Shown: positions 7,769 through 17,456, counted from the first letter of the stretch. The stretch is DNA of 64,000 nucleotides from CAIRTM01 sp963723235 (GCA_963723235.1 CAVRPV010000016.1:29797-93796); one strand, 5' to 3'. Numbers and translations: made by a program. Notes: generated by a model not told the origin, from the sequence alone.

Positions 7769-9793
7769 TTAAACGTTAAAAATATTTTTACCGGTCATGG
7801 TCCCGGGCACAGGCAACCCGAAATGCGCCAGGATCGACGGCGCGATATCAGTCAGATTAGCCCCGGCCGCGGCAATCGGACGATTACTGAACAGCACGCC
7901 GGGCAGTTCCACTGGATCCATACAATGATCCGCGGCCCAGGCCGAAGTGTTGTCCAGCAACATATCCGATGTTATATCTCCCAGGCAGGATTCCCAGGAA
8001 CAGCGGTAATCCCGGTGATAGCCGATAACCAGATCAGGAGCGTAGGTCAAGGACGGACCCTGATATATTTTGTCAGCACGGTACACCGTGCGAATAACCG
8101 GTCGACCGTCAAAATCACGAACCGCCTGCAGTTTAAGAACCAGCTCGTCGAGCAGCTGCTCTCGCTCACGCCCCGGCTCGACAATGCCGTAGACCTCCCT
8201 GCCCTTCATGTTCAAATACACGCTATTAATTCCGAGGCCGAACGCCCGGCTTTTGCGCCAGTCGACATTGCTCAGCACAGCGGTGCAGTCCGGCGGCCCA
8301 AGGTATCCATTGTCACGCAGCCAGGTATTGATATTAAACTGCCTCCGAAAATTTGAAAATCCATGGTCGCTCATGATCATTATGTGGGCCTTATCACCGT
8401 AGCGCTTCAACAAATCACCCACGATTGCGTCCATGCGCTCATATAACTCATGAATATGGCTGAAATAATGTTTGGCTTCGGACTTGCTGCGATAGGGATG
8501 CGGAGCATCGGTATCCCACCAGAGCATATGCGCCTGCAAGTCCGTGCTTGAAAAATAGAAAAACAACAGGCCGTCATCATAATCGCGCAGCGCATGCTCG
8601 TAGAGGGACAGGCGTTCCTGCAACACCATACCCGCCTGCCGGACGAATTCGTCGTCACTAAAAATTTTATTGGACAGGGCCTTATGGTCCTCCTGAAACC
8701 CGGTGGTGTAAAAAGCACCGAGCCGATCGCCAATGCCCTTCACAAACGCGGGCGGCTCCGAGATATCGATTGCCGGGTTGCGCGGATCGGCGTTTACGGG
8801 GGATACGTAGAGCTTAAATATCGGCTCCACCTGCTGCAGATAAAAGCGCACGATACCGTTGAGCTTCTTGTCCGGAGTTATAATAGGCGTCTCCAGCTTG
8901 AACTCAATAGCAACCCACGAGCTCCAGTCGCCCTGCTTAAGCACGATGGTGCGGTTATCAACTTCAATGATCGCGGAGCGCGCATCCCGGTCACGGTGTA
9001 CCCGGCACTGAACCTCGCTTGGCTGCGTAACTTTCAGAAACGTATTGGGCGGGCCCGTAATGACAAAAGGCTGTGAGGATTCACCTTCAAAATTAAGACG
9101 TACCCTGCGTCCGCCACCCTCGTTCAAAGGCTTCACAGGCGCGTCTTCACCGAAATACTGGTAGGTGCCGTACGTGCCGAGCAGGTCCGGGGTGCCCATG
9201 CCGGACAGGCAGCGGTGATTACCGTGCGTGGATGGGCTCGGCGGGTAATTTGACGGCAGACAGTAAAAGGTGGAAGGGATGCCAGCCGCATCCAGATAAT
9301 CCCAAAACGGAACACCGGCGCGCCGCAAGACTGTCTTGGGAGGGGTATGGTTGAAGGGCCAGAAGTCAAACTGCAATTTATATGTGCCCATTTCAACATA
9401 GCCCAGTCCGGGCATTGTTTCAGCCGCGGCAAAAAACGGGTATACCTGCCGCAAGGGGTCGCGGTGAATAAAATCAAATATGCCGTGCGAGCCGGGCCCG
9501 GCCCCGTTGATAAAATTGGCCCAGGCCACCGGGCTCTGCGGAGGGTTGCTGGTTCCCAGGCGCCGATACCCTCCGGCCTGACGCATGCGGCTGAGATTGG
9601 GAAGACGTCCCTGTTTCATCAGCAGTTCACACAGAAAGGGATCAACGCCGTCAAAACCGATAACAATCACCTTGCGCCCGGCAGCCCGGCTTGCATACGC
9701 ATTGCGCACCAGGGCAGAGAACGGCTGAAGCGCGGCCAGCGCCGATGCTGCGGCCGATGTTTTTATAAAATCACGACGGGTATATTTGTTCAC
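7769..9793 (-). CDS. Tat-exported alkaline-phosphatase-superfamily phosphodiesterase
   Basis: A 674-residue enzyme with the twin-arginine signal YTRRDFIKTSAAASALAAL. Type I phosphodiesterase/nucleotide pyrophosphatase landmarks follow: VIGFDGVDP (metal), the nucleophile region PPQSPVAWANF, STDLQAHMLWWD, IMSDHGFSNF and ADHCMD, which supply the two-metal site. The start is GTG at 9793, overlapping the upstream stop by 4 bases behind AAGGAAGGTG, so the gene is coupled to its paralogue. The family cleaves phospho- or sulfo-mono/diesters or transfers such groups; the substrate cannot be read from sequence. Location is periplasmic. With the sulfotransferase and lipid A genes nearby I infer envelope glycan or lipid modification. 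Confidence 0.88.
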   Translation of the reverse strand: MNKYTRRDFIKTSAAASALAALQPFSALVRNAYASRAAGRKVIVIGFDGVDPFLCELLMKQGRLPNLSRMRQAGGYRRLGTSNPPQSPVAWANFINGAGPGSHGIFDFIHRDPLRQVYPFFAAAETMPGLGYVEMGTYKLQFDFWPFNHTPPKTVLRRAGVPFWDYLDAAGIPSTFYCLPSNYPPSPSTHGNHRCLSGMGTPDLLGTYGTYQYFGEDAPVKPLNEGGGRRVRLNFEGESSQPFVITGPPNTFLKVTQPSEVQCRVHRDRDARSAIIEVDNRTIVLKQGDWSSWVAIEFKLETPIITPDKKLNGIVRFYLQQVEPIFKLYVSPVNADPRNPAIDISEPPAFVKGIGDRLGAFYTTGFQEDHKALSNKIFSDDEFVRQAGMVLQERLSLYEHALRDYDDGLLFFYFSSTDLQAHMLWWDTDAPHPYRSKSEAKHYFSHIHELYERMDAIVGDLLKRYGDKAHIMIMSDHGFSNFRRQFNINTWLRDNGYLGPPDCTAVLSNVDWRKSRAFGLGINSVYLNMKGREVYGIVEPGREREQLLDELVLKLQAVRDFDGRPVIRTVYRADKIYQGPSLTYAPDLVIGYHRDYRCSWESCLGDITSDMLLDNTSAWAADHCMDPVELPGVLFSNRPIAAAGANLTDIAPSILAHFGLPVPGTMTGKNIFNV

Positions 9794-11922
9794 ACAACAC
9801 CTTCCTTCTGTGTGCTGTCAGGCTGTGCAGATGCGCCACCCACGCTCCAGGCTTTGCCATCCATGTGCTCCGGCACATTGACGCCGAACTGTTTCATAAT
9901 TGTCGGGCCGATATCAAGCAGCCGTGGAGCGGCGTCCTCAACCACACGGTTACAAAAAAGAATACCCGGCACCAGCGACTGATCAACGCAATGGTCACCA
10001 CTCCAGGCCTTCAGGTTGGGGTGAAACAACGTATCGGTTACCTGGCCCACTGCGGTTTCCCAGGAAGCGCGGTAGCCGATGTGAAAGCCGACCAGAAGGT
10101 CAGGAGCATCCTGCTTATAGGGTCCGGCATAGGTTTTGAGCGCATTGTAGACCTGCTTGACAACCGGCTGATTGTCGTGCTGCGGATCAATCAATGTATT
10201 CAGTTTGGCGGCTATCTCATCGCGCAGTTCCTCAGCCTCAGCACCGGGATCGACAATGCCGCCGGCCTCGCGGCCTTTCAGGTTCAGATACATACCTGCC
10301 AGTCCGACCGCGAATGCGCGCGTGCGCGACCAGTCAATGCCGGCCAGGTTTTTCAGGCCGCGGCCCTGTTCCTTGAGAACAAGATATCCATGTTCCTCAA
10401 GCCACACATTAAGGTCAACCCCGTAGCGAAACGTGTTAAATCCATGATCGGAGATAACCATAAGCAGGGTCTGGCTGTCACGGCATGTGCGCAGTGTTTC
10501 GCCGACTATCCTGTCGGCATTCCGGTAGGCTTCTTCAATCGCGCTTACCATGGGCGGCTGAAAATCGCCCCGGTGAGCGGGATGCAGAGGATCAAGCTGG
10601 CGCCAAAAGGAGTGCTGCACCCGATCGGTTCCGTCAAACACACACACGCACAGACCTCGAGTGGTTTTCTCAAGCGTATCAAAAAACATCAGTTCACGCT
10701 CATGATCGTTCTGGCGGCACTGCTCCAGAAACCCCTCATCATCAAGACAGCGGTTATTCAATGCCCAGCTGTCCTCGGCAAGGCCCAGAGTGGCATAGCG
10801 GCCCTGATTCTTGGCAAGATAGGTTGAATAAATGCCGGGATGACTGACCGGCATAACCGGCTTGGCAGGGTCAATCTGCACAGGCGTTACGTACAGACAG
10901 AATTCCGGATCAATTGCCTGCAGCAAAAAACGGCATATGCCCGAGATCTTCAGGCCCAGTGATGCCCGGAACACGACCGGTATCCACGGCGAATATACTC
11001 CGACCGTCAGCGGGTAGCGCGATCCGTTGATGCTCAACTCAGCCTTCGCTGAACCGTTGAGCCCAACCGTAAACGGACACGTGAGCGCTGTGCTCTCTCT
11101 GAGAAAAGGGTCATCCGGTCCCAGCAGCGCTGCTGTGATGGTCGACCCGTTTTTCGCAACCCGTGTAACTTCACCTCCGGTGCTTTCGCCCTCAACAGGC
11201 GGGGCTGTTGTAAAATACGAAAAAATCCCCTGTGAGCCTCTCAGATCAGGTGCGCACATGCCCGAGAGCTGCACGCCGTAAAATTTTTCCGGCGGAAACG
11301 TGATCGGCACGCGGATGATGCTGCTGAAAATACCGCTGTCTCCGAGGATTTTCCAGAATGGCGTGCTTTTGCGCAGCAAACGTATATCCGGCCTGCTCAG
11401 GGGTATGGTGTACTTTCCCAGACGAAGCGTTCTGGCAGCGCCCCGAATCTCGGATGAACTGAGCCGGGGCGCGTAGGTTTGCAGGTCACGGGTCAAAAAA
11501 TCAAAAATATTGTGCTTGCCGGGATTAACACCGGTTTGAAATGATGACCAGGCAACAGGTGAAATCGGCGGAATGGTTGAGCGCAGCGGCTTAAAGCAGC
11601 CCTCATCACGCAGGGCGGCAAAGTTGGGCAGTTTGCCTTCTGCAATCAGTTTGCTGGTCAACGCATAATCCATACCGTCGAATCCGAGCACGATAGCGCG
11701 GCGGATACGCGCGCGGGCATACACGTTGCGAAATCTGATTGCCCGTATAAGAGCGCGCACGGGCCAGGTGATCAGAATAATCACCGCGGAGATAACCGCG
11801 GCGAAAATAACCAGGAATGAACCGGCCACCGCAAAGCCGGCTCCGGGGCCAATATAGGCATATGCCGGCGCAGCAAAAAAAACAACCGGGAAGAAACTAA
11901 TGACGAGTAACCAGATACGCAC
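9790..11922 (-). CDS. membrane-anchored alkaline-phosphatase-superfamily phosphodiesterase
   Basis: A 710-residue paralogue of the gene downstream. It has an N-terminal signal (MRIWLLVISFFPVVFFAAPA) and a second hydrophobic segment (AVAGSFLVIFAAVISAVIIL), then the same catalytic landmarks: VLGFDGMDY, PPISPVAWSSFQTG, FDGTDRVQHSFW, VISDHGFNTFR and SGDHCVD. The start is GTG at 11922 with only a weak AGAAAG upstream. Unlike the Tat-exported partner it should stay in the inner membrane facing the periplasm. Coupled tandem paralogues suggest successive steps or two related substrates. The substrate is unknown. Confidence 0.87.
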   Translation of the reverse strand: MRIWLLVISFFPVVFFAAPAYAYIGPGAGFAVAGSFLVIFAAVISAVIILITWPVRALIRAIRFRNVYARARIRRAIVLGFDGMDYALTSKLIAEGKLPNFAALRDEGCFKPLRSTIPPISPVAWSSFQTGVNPGKHNIFDFLTRDLQTYAPRLSSSEIRGAARTLRLGKYTIPLSRPDIRLLRKSTPFWKILGDSGIFSSIIRVPITFPPEKFYGVQLSGMCAPDLRGSQGIFSYFTTAPPVEGESTGGEVTRVAKNGSTITAALLGPDDPFLRESTALTCPFTVGLNGSAKAELSINGSRYPLTVGVYSPWIPVVFRASLGLKISGICRFLLQAIDPEFCLYVTPVQIDPAKPVMPVSHPGIYSTYLAKNQGRYATLGLAEDSWALNNRCLDDEGFLEQCRQNDHERELMFFDTLEKTTRGLCVCVFDGTDRVQHSFWRQLDPLHPAHRGDFQPPMVSAIEEAYRNADRIVGETLRTCRDSQTLLMVISDHGFNTFRYGVDLNVWLEEHGYLVLKEQGRGLKNLAGIDWSRTRAFAVGLAGMYLNLKGREAGGIVDPGAEAEELRDEIAAKLNTLIDPQHDNQPVVKQVYNALKTYAGPYKQDAPDLLVGFHIGYRASWETAVGQVTDTLFHPNLKAWSGDHCVDQSLVPGILFCNRVVEDAAPRLLDIGPTIMKQFGVNVPEHMDGKAWSVGGASAQPDSTQKEGVV

Positions 11923-12029
11923 GCAAAAAACTTTCTAAAGGAAAACCGGATTCCGTTTTTGAATATATGAAGCCCTATATGGTAATCATTATTATATAGT
12001 ATACCACTATACCCCGCCTCGCAACCCTG

Positions 12030-12959
12030 TCATGCGTTTTCGTCAAGCGCCTGTGCTTCTTCCTTGAACCTGCTTTTAATTTTCCAGCGATTATGCAGCC
12101 ATCCGAACCACTGATCCGGATGGAGCCGAACAATCTGTTCAATGAAGTCATTGTACTGCTGCACCGTTGCGAGCAGATCCTGCCGTGGGTCCCCGGTATC
12201 GATGCGCTTGAATGGCTCATGCAGCACCATCCGGTGCCGTCGGAAACCGGGAAGCTTTATAAAATAGCCCGGAACAACCGGACAGCCTGTCTTGAGGGCA
12301 AGCGCGGCCGGGGCGGCATAGGTTATTGCCGGGTGGCCGAAAAACGTGGCCAGAATGCCGTCGCGGCCGGCATTCTGATCATACAAAAAAACAACCGCGT
12401 AGTTTTCACGGAGCCGGCGCATTATGGATCTGAGCGTATTCTGATTAGGAATAATATCCATATTGCTTTTTGCACGCTCCGCGCGCACATGACGGTCGAT
12501 AAAACGGTTTTTCAAGGGTTTATAAAGCGTGGCCGTCCTGGGCAGGCGTGCTCCGAAGATGTGCCCGGCCAGTTCCCACATGCCGAAATGCGGCCCCATC
12601 AAAATGACACCCCTGCCGAGTGCGAGGGCCTCTTCAATGTGATGAAAGCCCTGGATCTCAACATTTTTCTCAACGTCTTCAGGCGTGATGATGATTGACT
12701 CTACCAGCGCTTCACCCAGCAGCGCCATCAGGGAGCGCAGTATGCGGCAGCGATCCCCATAGGAAAATTGATCGCCGAATGCCCGTATGAGGTTCTCATG
12801 GCCGAGCTGCATGCGGCTTTTGATAAGCCGCCCCGTCACAACACCCAGGAAACGGCCAAGCCTGATAGCAAGAGCAGCGGGCAGCACCCTGATAATGCCG
12901 GCCAGCATGCAGGCGGCGCAATATTCCAGCAGATGTCTGAAAAATTTTTTGGGAATCAT
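12030..12959 (-). CDS. lysophospholipid/lipid A acyltransferase, LpxL/HtrB type
   Basis: A 309-residue inner-membrane acyltransferase with one N-terminal hydrophobic segment and the catalytic H-x4-E motif in GPHFGMWELAGH. FLYDQNAGRDGILATFFGH and CPVVPGYFIKLPG are typical of the family, and the tail HPDQWFGWLHNRWK is classic for LpxL/LpxM. It adds a secondary acyl chain to a lipid A precursor or a related lipid. It is co-directional with the phosphodiesterase genes downstream (108-bp gap) and the LPS-kinase-like gene upstream, consistent with an envelope-lipid locus. Which acyl chain or acceptor it uses is not evident. Confidence 0.88.
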   Translation of the reverse strand: MIPKKFFRHLLEYCAACMLAGIIRVLPAALAIRLGRFLGVVTGRLIKSRMQLGHENLIRAFGDQFSYGDRCRILRSLMALLGEALVESIIITPEDVEKNVEIQGFHHIEEALALGRGVILMGPHFGMWELAGHIFGARLPRTATLYKPLKNRFIDRHVRAERAKSNMDIIPNQNTLRSIMRRLRENYAVVFLYDQNAGRDGILATFFGHPAITYAAPAALALKTGCPVVPGYFIKLPGFRRHRMVLHEPFKRIDTGDPRQDLLATVQQYNDFIEQIVRLHPDQWFGWLHNRWKIKSRFKEEAQALDENA

Positions 12960-12970
12960 GCTGACCCTAG

Positions 12971-13110
12971 CAGACTGTTGAAAAAGTCTTTGTATACAGG
13001 CTGTTCAAAAATGCTCAGATGCAAGGCGCGCACCATCATGAGGAATGAGGCGTACTTTTCGTACGCCGATGGAGCGCACCGCAGCAGGTGTGCGTTTTTC
13101 AACAGCCTGC
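12971..13110. repeat. gene-end hairpin element, copy 1
   Basis: Outer end CAGACTGTTGAAAAAG at 12971, internal CAGGCTGTTCAAAAATG at 12997, a central GGCGTACTTTTCGTACGCC hairpin and terminal TTTTTCAACAGCCTGC at 13110. It fills the space between the LPS-kinase-like gene (stop at 13128) and the acyltransferase start at 12959. Other copies are at 13971, 15535, 40676, 46155, 53845 and 55401. Confidence 0.8.
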
Positions 13111-13127
13111 TCGTGATCCGGGAGCGG

Positions 13128-13784
13128 TTATCGTCTGGAAAACCGGGTACCCAGGGGATAGCCCTTAAAAATCCACAATGAGCGTTTTTTTTGAACCGCC
13201 TCAAACAGGGCTGCGCGCTCCGCATCCATGGTTCCGGGGCAGACCCTTTGCCAGCACTTGTAGACGCCCGATAAATCAATCGCCTTTAACATGCCATGAA
13301 ACATGCGCGGGATGCGATCAAGTATCAGGCCGGACTGAAAATCAAGAATCGCCGGGGTTCCCTCGGAGGTTACGAGAATATTGCGCATATAGCGTATATC
13401 AAGATGCACACAGTTGCGCGCGTGCATGCGCTGCACAATATCCTCAAGCTGCAGGAAAAAATCCGGCGTAACACTGCCTGAGCGGCGCGCCTCCTTCAGG
13501 GTCATGCCGGGGATAAACCGGTATGCCAGCGCAAACGGGCTTAGGCGAAACGGTTCAGCCGCGATACCGGGAATACCCTGCAGGCGCTTGAGCGCCCGCA
13601 ACTCACGACGCACCATGAATATGCCCACGCTGTACCTGACCGCTGCCCTGCATGGGCTGAAGTCCTTGATCACCCAGGTCTCGGCACCGTTCTCATACAG
13701 GGAAAGGTCCGCATTGGCCCAGCGGCCCTTGGCAAGAATGCGCGGCGGATTGTTCTTAATATCTTCAGGGGTAAACGGCATCAT
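13128..13784 (-). CDS. LPS-kinase-like small-molecule/lipid kinase
   Basis: A 218-residue protein with a kinase-like fold: an invariant-lysine region (ETWVIKDFSP), a catalytic loop HLDIRYMRNILV and a metal-binding segment AILDFQSGL. These are the forms I associate with the InaA/Kdo-heptose kinase-like group acting on LPS core sugars. It lacks the length of a protein Ser/Thr kinase and has no membrane segment, so it is probably cytoplasmic. The start ATG at 13784 has no evident ribosome-binding site; an adjacent ATG at 13781 is equivalent. The acyltransferase follows on the same strand across a hairpin element. The phosphate acceptor is unknown. Confidence 0.75.
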   Translation of the reverse strand: MMPFTPEDIKNNPPRILAKGRWANADLSLYENGAETWVIKDFSPCRAAVRYSVGIFMVRRELRALKRLQGIPGIAAEPFRLSPFALAYRFIPGMTLKEARRSGSVTPDFFLQLEDIVQRMHARNCVHLDIRYMRNILVTSEGTPAILDFQSGLILDRIPRMFHGMLKAIDLSGVYKCWQRVCPGTMDAERAALFEAVQKKRSLWIFKGYPLGTRFSRR

Positions 13785-13970
13785 GATAAAATTTATATAC
13801 CTTTCGTGCGCCTGTCTGTACCATGTTGTGGCCCGGCAGGTTTACTCCCGGACAGAGACTGAAGCCGCCTCAGCAGCATAATTATCAAGCTGTGTATCAT
13901 ACAATATTCTCCTGTATTGACAATACATTTCTGGATTCTTTATATTTGCACACTACAGAGTTCACTCTCA

Positions 13971-14131
13971 CAGGATGTTGAAAAAAATATTCTTATACAG
14001 ACTGTTCAAAAATGCTCAGATGCAAGGCGCGCAAAATCATGTGGAAGGGCACGGCATGCCGTGCCCCTACCGTACGCCGCAAAGACGAATGATGAGCGCA
14101 CCGCAGCAGATGGGCGTTTTTCAAGAGTCTG
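13971..14131. repeat. gene-end hairpin element, copy 2, with nested palindrome
   Basis: The ends are CAGGATGTTGAAAAAA at 13971, CAGACTGTTCAAAAATG and a degenerate TTTTTCAAGAGTCTGC at 14131. Inside it sits a different perfect 20-bp palindrome (GGGCACGGCA and its complement, ~14048-14067), apparently a second REP inserted into the first. The 630-bp divergent gap 13785-14415 contains this element and a promoter-like site but no gene. Confidence 0.75.
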
Positions 14132-14321
14132 CTCATGCCGTGTGCGGGAACAGACAACCCCTGCATACAATTCCGCTCTCAAAAAGCACGCCAGCCCTTT
14201 GAATTATCGGGTGTTTTTAAAACCATCGCACAATTCTTCTTTTCAGCCCCCGACACTGTCGTTCACTGCCCTGTTGTATCTAGTCGACAAAACTTCTCTT
14301 TTAAAAAAAATAAAATACCCC

Positions 14322-14350
14322 TTGACTTGCACTGACCCGATCATTTATTA
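14322..14350 (+). promoter_or_regulatory. sigma-70-like promoter before the degenerate activator gene
   Basis: TTGACT at 14322-14327 and TTATTA at 14345-14350 are separated by 17 bases, 66 bp ahead of the ATG at 14416. The -35 is good and the -10 moderate. Confidence 0.4.
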
Positions 14351-14415
14351 CAGTGGCTCACTTAGCAGCACGAATACCACCAAACAAACCCAATACTGCC
14401 AGGAACATAGCAGCT

Positions 14416-15417
14416 ATGAGTCGCACACAGCTACTTGAAAAAAATATTGAGTACCTTCCGGTTGTGTACCTCACCAACAGCCTCAAGCAGCTCTATCAGG
14501 AGTGCGAAGGCCTCTCGAAAAAAAAACACCATTCAATCCTGATCACCGGCGAAAGCGGCACAGGCAAGGAGTTGCTCGCAAAAAGCATTCATTACAGCCG
14601 CTGCCCGAACGCCCCTTTTGTGACCATGAACTGCATCAATCTGCCGCTTGATCACTTTGAGGAAAAAATCAACACCTGTTTTTCAGCGCTGGGCACGCTC
14701 TCCGACAATGGAAACCACCCCCAGCATGCACCCGAAGCAACCCTGTTTCTGCGTGATCTCGGCAAGCTCGAAGAAAAAGTAAAACACCACCTTCTGGAGC
14801 TGCTCTCCGAAAAAATGCAGTCCTTGAAAAAAAACGGGGACTCCCCGGTGCGGCTGATTTTCTCATCAAAGGAGTCTCTGCCGGATACGGGCACCAAAAC
14901 AAAAGACAGCTCCCCTGTGGCGCAGTTTAACCCATATCTACTTACGATCCTGCCGTTGCGCAACCGGCGGGATGATATCAAACCCCTTGCGACTTTTTTC
15001 ATGGATAAATTCAGCAAGGAATACGGCAAAGATATCGGCGGAATTCACAGCCGGGGCATAGCCCTGCTTGAAAACCATGACTGGCCTGAAAATGTAAGTG
15101 AACTGCGCGATGTCATGGAAAACGCCGTTCTGCTTGCCGACGGGCCGCTGATCACAAAAGATGATATTCGCTTTAATATTTCAAAAAAGGCGATTGCGCT
15201 TGAAAGCTTCTTAAGCCGTGAAGATTTTTTCACGCTGGAAGAAATCGAGCACATTTATATCAACACCGTTTTGCGCCGCCTGAAAAACAATAAAAGCAAA
15301 ACAGCAAAGGTGCTGGGCGTCTCCCGCAACACCCTGCAGCGCAAAATCGGCATACTCGAGCAGCAGCCCGTTCGCAAAAAACGCCGCAAAAACAATCACC
15401 AGCCACGTCTGTTGTAA
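14416..15417 (+). CDS. degenerate sigma-54-activator-like AAA+ protein lacking GAFTGA
   Basis: A 333-residue protein laid out as AAA+ plus Fis-type HTH without a sensor domain. Walker A GESGTGKE is intact (~44). The GAFTGA contact loop is missing, the Walker B position reads LFLRDLG instead of LFLDEIG, and the arginine/sensor regions are altered (PLRNRRDDI, WPENVSEL). The C-terminus keeps KTAKVLGVSRNTLQRKI, a DNA-recognition helix, followed by a very basic tail (RKKRRKNN). It should bind DNA and perhaps ATP, but by family knowledge it should not drive sigma-54 open-complex formation. The start is ATG 14416 behind AGGA; an in-frame GTG at 14353 is less likely. Confidence 0.8.
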   Translation: MSRTQLLEKNIEYLPVVYLTNSLKQLYQECEGLSKKKHHSILITGESGTGKELLAKSIHYSRCPNAPFVTMNCINLPLDHFEEKINTCFSALGTLSDNGNHPQHAPEATLFLRDLGKLEEKVKHHLLELLSEKMQSLKKNGDSPVRLIFSSKESLPDTGTKTKDSSPVAQFNPYLLTILPLRNRRDDIKPLATFFMDKFSKEYGKDIGGIHSRGIALLENHDWPENVSELRDVMENAVLLADGPLITKDDIRFNISKKAIALESFLSREDFFTLEEIEHIYINTVLRRLKNNKSKTAKVLGVSRNTLQRKIGILEQQPVRKKRRKNNHQPRLL

Positions 15418-15534
15418 TCAACTCATCACCAACGGCTGGTGCGAACGATCAAGTACCGGATCGCCCCCCGCATTCCCTTGTACAAAACATTTTTTAAAAT
15501 AGTCAAGCTGATCGACTCAGGCCAAAGATTATTA

Positions 15535-15661
15535 CAGGCAATTCAAAAATGGCCGGGTGCAAGACGCACGAAGGCATGAGGAACGAGGAGTACTTTTTTG
15601 AACGTCGCAATGACGAATGGCAAGTGCAACGCAGCAGAACGGACGTTTTTCAACTGCCTGC
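15535..15661. repeat. gene-end hairpin element, copy 3 (divergent)
   Basis: From CAGGCAATTCAAAAATGG to GTTTTTCAACTGCCTGC, compensatory at both termini (GGCAAT/ACTGCC). It lies between the convergent activator-like and radical SAM genes and supplies the restored stop codon of the latter. Nothing else is visible in 15418-15649. Confidence 0.7.
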
Positions 15662-17345
15662 TAATGCCTTTTGATACCGCTGCCAGAGGGCCTGTTTGTC
15701 GATTCCATGATCGAGAACATCCCAGGGCAGGAACTCATCAAGGGTGCGCTGCCGGCAGGCAAACGCGGCCGGACTCAAACCCGTTCTCTCTGAAGGCCCG
15801 CGTCCAGTTCCCCTGCAGCGCATGCGCGCTCAGCAGGATCGTGGACAGGCGCCGGTCACCCCTGCTCAACAGCGCCTGCACCAAACTCATTCTGGGAGAA
15901 TCACAGCTCAAAACTATCTTTTTTTCTTTACGCAGAGCAGCCTGTATGCATGCCAGCTTGCGTTTAAGTCCCTCAACCGTATCAAAGGGATGCCATTGAA
16001 ACGGCGTGAACGGTTTCGGCACAAAGGGACTGATGCTGAGTGTTATGCGGCGCAAGCGGTCCCTGCCCCCGCATGCTGTGCGGTATCGGGCCGCAATCTC
16101 AATTGCCAGGTCCGCGATGGCCTCGATATCCTCGTCGCGCTCGCCCGGCAGGCCGATCATGAAGTACAAACGGATTGAGGTCACGCCCTGGACTGCGAAC
16201 ATTTCCGCAGCACGCATAATGTCGCTGTGCGAAATTCCCTTGCCCAGAACATTGCGCAGACGCTGGGTTGCCGCCTCCGGCGCGATCGTAAACGTGGTGT
16301 GCCCGCAGGCGGCCAATAACTCGACCATATCAGGGGTCAGCGCGTCCGCACGCAGGGATGAAATGGAAACATGTCCGCCGCGCTCCACGATAGAGCGCAT
16401 CAAAGGCAGAAGATCGGGGTGATCTGAAACCGCTGCACCCAGAAGCCCTATTTTTATCCCGCGCTGCAGAAAGGGCTCAACCTCGGCTGTCAGGCTCTCA
16501 CGTGAGCGTATGCGGTAGGGCGGATACAGGCATCCTACAGCGCAAAAACGGCAGTTGCGCGCACAGCCGCGGCTTACCTCGACAAGCGCCATGTCGGCAA
16601 ACTGCGTATGCGGCGTCAGGATACAGGAACTTCCGTGACAGGTGTTTAAATCGGCCGGGCGTCTGCCTGCAACCGGCAAAGCGGCCTGCGATGCGCCCTG
16701 CATGCCGAGCATGCGCGCGCCGTCAAACACCGGACTCACCCGCCCCGGTGCATACATACCGCCGATATGGTAAAAATCAGCGGGGTTCAGCCTGTGTGCG
16801 CGTCCCCGCTGCAGAGATGCAAGCGCCTGTTGCAGGAAATCCGGCAGCACAGCCTCCGCCTCTCCGATCACAAACAGGTCAAAAATTTCAGCCAGCGGCT
16901 CAGGATTCATACTGACCGCCACCCCGCCCGCCATGAGCAGCGGAGCACCCGATGCGCGGCCGGATCGCAGGGCCGGTACACCGGCCAGCGCGAGCATGCG
17001 CACCACATTCACATAGTCACTTTCAAACGACAGTGAAAAAGCGATGCAGTCAAAGCTGCCGGGCAATGCGCCGCTTTCAATGGAGCGCAGATCACCGGGC
17101 TGAGCAGAACCGCGCGCGGACGGATCCGGCAGAAAAAAACGCTCGCAGCGCACATCAGGTTGCAGGGCGAACAGCCGGTAGGTCAACTGAAAACCGAGAT
17201 TAGACATGCCGACATAGTATGTGTTCGGAAATGCAAGCCCTATGCTCAGACGCGCCTGTTTGCCGTTGGGAGCAATCAGGCACTGTTCATGATCCCGGTA
17301 TAAACCCGCTGAGGGATATTTTTGTTTGCGCGGAGATTTGGCCAT
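15650..17345 (-). pseudogene. radical SAM protein (TIGR03960-like), C-terminus shifted by one base
   Basis: From ATG 17345 the protein has an N-terminal B12-binding-like region (SFDCIAFSLSFESDY, FVIGEAEAVLPDFLQ) and the radical SAM motif RGCARNCRFCAVGC (C-x3-C-x2-C). It resembles the TIGR03960 group, often found with a DUF2344 partner, which is absent here. The direct frame stops at 15738. Dropping one base near 15773 restores PAAFACRQRTLDEFLPWD and a conserved-looking tail to a TGA at 15652-15650, giving 564 residues. About 42 residues beyond the shift are affected, so the catalytic core is intact and the break could be a sequencing error. It follows ftsZ on the same strand after a terminator. 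Confidence 0.75.
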
Positions 17346-17456
17346 ATACCGTTTTAATCCTGTGCAGGGCGAATACTGAAACCACCTGCTACAATTACTC
17401 CATAGTTATATAGCACACATCAGCTGCCAGGGGGCTCTCATTCCCGCCCGCAAACA

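Noticed and set aside
13128..13784. Loss of the kinase DFG motif (DFQ here)
   Set aside because: DFQ and the HLD-x5-N loop are, as far as I recall, normal for this small LPS-kinase-like group, so it is not evidence of inactivation.
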